Source of the DNA: CF-39 sp036518215
GTDB lineage: Bacteria > Chloroflexota > Limnocylindria > P2-11E
Length of the DNA: 7,135 bases
Assembly (NCBI GenBank): GCA_036518215.1
Contig: DATDNP010000215.1
Location: 1 to 7,135 of the forward strand
Reading direction: 5' to 3'
The position numbers were made by a program, and so were the translations under genes. Below are positions 5,446-7,135 of this stretch, piece after piece. The notes under the pieces are model-generated. The model made no database searches. It was not told where the DNA came from and was given only the letters and a program-made list of their open reading frames with translations. How positions within the stretch are numbered: the first letter of the stretch is position 1; every line of letters starts with the position of its first letter.

Positions 5446-6599
5446 GCCGTGGCCACTGGGGCGCGGAGCGGCGCGAGCGCCTCGAGCGCGCGGTCCATCT
5501 CCTCGAGCGTGTTGAAGTAGTGCGGCGAGAGGCGAATGAGCCCAGGACGGGTGTCGCAGATGACGCCCTTCGCGCGCAGCGCCTCGACCGCGGCGTGCGG
5601 GTCGGGGTGCTCGAGCGTGACGATGCTGGTCCGCTCGCGCGCATCGAGCGGGCAGCGCGCCGTCCATCCCTGCGCGCGGGCGCCGTCGAGAAGCCGCTGC
5701 GAGAGGAGCTGATGGCGCTCGCGGACGCTCGCGATGCCGACCTCGCCGAGGAGCTCGATCCCGGCTCGTGCGGCGTAGATGGCGGCGACGGCGGGCGTTC
5801 CGTATTCGAAGCGCCGCGCGCCGGCGCCCGGGCGCAGGTGCTCGATGTCGAATTCGAACGGGTCGGCCACGCCCCACCACCCGACCGCGCTCGGATGCGC
5901 GGCGTCGGCGACATCGCGGCGCGCGTAGAGGAACGCGATCCCCGGGCCGCCCATGAGCCACTTGAGCGTGCCGCCGACGAGGTAGTCGACGCCGCTGGAG
6001 TGCACGTCGAAGGGGAACGCGCCGATCGACTGGTATGCGTCGACGATGAGGAGCGCGCCCTTGCGATGGCAGATCTCCGCGAGCGCCTTCACGTCCTGGA
6101 TGTATCCGCTCGTGAAGTACACGTGGCCCGTGCACACCGCCGCGGTGCGCTCGTCGACCGCGCGCTCGAACAGCTCGAGCGGGACGCGCACGCGGTCGGG
6201 GCTCCGCACGAACTCGACGCGCGCGCCGCGCGGCGCGACGGCGTGGAACGCGTGGCCGTCGGTCGGGAAGTCGAGATCGGCCACGACCACCTTCGGACGC
6301 GCCGCGTAGTCGATCGTGCTCGCGATGCCGACGAGGCCGGCCGAGACGTTCGGCTCGATCGCGATCTCGTCTCCGTCCGCGCCGAGCACGCGCGCGATGT
6401 CGGCGCGCAGCGCCTCGTACTCCCCGATCCAGTGGTCGTACCACGCGCGACCCCCGAGCTCGGTCCACTCGCGCGCGAAGCGCTCGATGCGCTCGCGCCC
6501 GCGCCGCGGGAGCGGTGTGAGCGAGCAGTTATTGAGGTAGACGAGCTCCCGCGCGATCGGGAACTCGTCGCGCCAGCGCGCCTCGCTGGTCGTCACCAT
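5442..6599 (-). CDS. Class-V-fold PLP-dependent aminotransferase-like enzyme
   Basis: A 385-residue cytoplasmic PLP enzyme of fold type I, class V (kynureninase, cysteine desulfurase and isopenicillin-N epimerase relatives). In order: the N-terminal substrate segment VYLNNCSLTPLP at residues 20-31; EPNVSAG at 82-88, the phosphate-binding turn; VDAYQSIGAFPFDV at 186-199, with D187 and Q190 expected to contact the pyridine ring and phenolate; GGTLKWLMGGPG at 209-220, with K213 the predicted Schiff-base lysine; and GLIRLSPHYFNT at 353-364, with R356 expected to bind the substrate carboxylate. The KWLMGGPG segment resembles kynureninase, but no kynurenine-pathway neighbour is present. The ATG at 6599 overlaps the GGT stop by seven bases. 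A GTG one codon on would give the classic GTGA overlap, so either start is possible. The exact reaction (transamination, desulfuration, racemisation or hydrolysis) cannot be assigned. Confidence 0.9.
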   Translation of the reverse strand: MVTTSEARWRDEFPIARELVYLNNCSLTPLPRRGRERIERFAREWTELGGRAWYDHWIGEYEALRADIARVLGADGDEIAIEPNVSAGLVGIASTIDYAARPKVVVADLDFPTDGHAFHAVAPRGARVEFVRSPDRVRVPLELFERAVDERTAAVCTGHVYFTSGYIQDVKALAEICHRKGALLIVDAYQSIGAFPFDVHSSGVDYLVGGTLKWLMGGPGIAFLYARRDVADAAHPSAVGWWGVADPFEFDIEHLRPGAGARRFEYGTPAVAAIYAARAGIELLGEVGIASVRERHQLLSQRLLDGARAQGWTARCPLDARERTSIVTLEHPDPHAAVEALRAKGVICDTRPGLIRLSPHYFNTLEEMDRALEALAPLRAPVATA

Positions 6600-7135
6600 C
6601 CGATGGCGTAGCTCTCGCGGCGGGGGTCGGCGCCGCCCTCGAGCGAGCCTGGCTCGAGTTCGCGGATCGCGCACATCCCGGCCGACGACGGCGTGAAGTC
6701 GGGCATGTCGCGGATGACATGACCGAGCCCCGCGAGCGCGTCGCGTACGTCACGCGCGACGCGTCCCTCCACCTGGAGCACGCCGGGCTCGTACGCATGC
6801 GGGAAGAACGTCCACGGGAACGACTTCGAGATGACGCGCGGCGCCTCGATCGCCGCCTGGACGTTCATCCCGAAGTCGATGACGTTGTTCACGGTCTGCA
6901 CCATCGCCTGGCACTGCGCGTCCTCGCCGGGGCAGCCGAACGGCATGAGCGCGCGCCCATCCTTCATGAGGAGCGCGGGGTTCGGCGTGAGCCGAGGTCG
7001 CTTGCGCGGTGCGATCGCCGATGGGTGCCCGGGCGTCGTCCAGAGCTGAGCGCCGCGCGTGCTCACGATGATGCCGAGCCCTTCGACGAGCGGCGACCCG
7101 AGACCGGGATCGGAGGGCGTCGCCGAGAACGCGTT
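6593..7135 (-). CDS. ggt: Gamma-glutamyltransferase-family protein, C-terminal part (cut by window edge)
   Basis: The C-terminal 180 residues of a gamma-glutamyltransferase/hydrolase, an Ntn-hydrolase that cleaves itself and then transfers or hydrolyses the gamma-glutamyl group of glutathione-like compounds. The part in view begins at NAFSATPSD, which aligns just after the small-subunit start, so the catalytic Thr should lie about a dozen residues beyond the right edge. Recognisable elements are GIIVSTRGAQLW, PGHPSAIAP, KRPRLTPNPAL, PFGCPGEDAQCQ, IDFGMNVQAAIEAPR and the terminal ADPRRESYAIGW. Compared with E. coli GGT, the segment after STRGAQLW is shorter and several acyl-site positions differ, which recalls the lid-less YwrD-like branch. 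Whether it is exported cannot be seen because the N-terminus is missing. It is the first of three overlapping minus-strand genes. Confidence 0.92.
   Translation of the reverse strand, partial: NAFSATPSDPGLGSPLVEGLGIIVSTRGAQLWTTPGHPSAIAPRKRPRLTPNPALLMKDGRALMPFGCPGEDAQCQAMVQTVNNVIDFGMNVQAAIEAPRVISKSFPWTFFPHAYEPGVLQVEGRVARDVRDALAGLGHVIRDMPDFTPSSAGMCAIRELEPGSLEGGADPRRESYAIGW

Noticed and set aside
4376..5914. 512-codon minus-strand frame spanning the unknown gene and CPBP
   Set aside because: Ser/Arg/Ala-rich shadow; the CPBP motifs are in a different frame.
1..7135. Search for CRISPR arrays, tRNA/rRNA genes, IS elements, riboswitches or phage genes
   Set aside because: No spaced direct repeats, cloverleaf-like sequences, transposase or recombinase motifs, or long structured leaders were seen. 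Non-coding gaps are at most 115 bp.

Overview
The window is a compact, very GC-rich bacterial segment with almost no non-coding DNA. All but one of the genes lie on the minus strand, third codon positions are nearly all G or C, and GTG starts are common. The style suits a high-GC, probably soil or freshwater lineage such as Chloroflexota or a relative. That is a guess: there is no rRNA or marker gene here, and Actinomycetota or others cannot be excluded.

Positions 1-4397 (minus strand) hold a binding-protein-dependent importer of the FbpABC/AfuABC/2-aminoethylphosphonate type (COG1840 binding protein, fused double permease, PotA/FbpC-like ATPase). In transcription order this region runs: a Tat-type substrate-binding lipoprotein (SBP2, 3336-4397), a 74-residue membrane-anchored SHOCT protein (2996-3220), a second, clearly paralogous Tat-type binding lipoprotein (SBP1, 1814-2899), a 539-residue permease with two EAA loops (181-1800), and the first 62 residues of the ATPase (1-188, cut by the window edge). 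SBP1, permease and ATPase form a tight unit (13-bp gap, then an 8-bp overlap). SBP2 and the SHOCT gene sit upstream, separated by gaps of 115 and 96 bp. Neither binding protein has the adjacent tyrosine pair typical of FbpA-type iron proteins, so the substrate cannot be read from the sequence.

A single plus-strand gene (4427-4774) encodes a 115-residue protein I do not recognise. It is divergent from SBP2 with only 29 bp between the two starts, and has a leaderless-type promoter signature. It ends tail to tail with the CPBP gene on a shared palindromic CTAG that supplies both stop codons.

Positions 4771-7135 (minus strand) hold three overlapping genes, probably translationally coupled. In transcription order these are the C-terminal part of a gamma-glutamyltransferase-family enzyme (cut by the right edge), a class-V-fold PLP enzyme of kynureninase/cysteine-desulfurase type, and a CPBP-family intramembrane protease homologue whose best start is an unusual CTG. 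The combination hints at amino acid or gamma-glutamyl peptide metabolism, but a common pathway is inference only.

No tRNA, rRNA, CRISPR array, insertion sequence or attachment site was seen. No stretch above 300 bases lacks a gene. I see no convincing novel system. The most notable points are the binding-protein pair with opposite Lys/Arg usage, the CTG start, the divergent GGT active-site segment, and the unknown leaderless gene.
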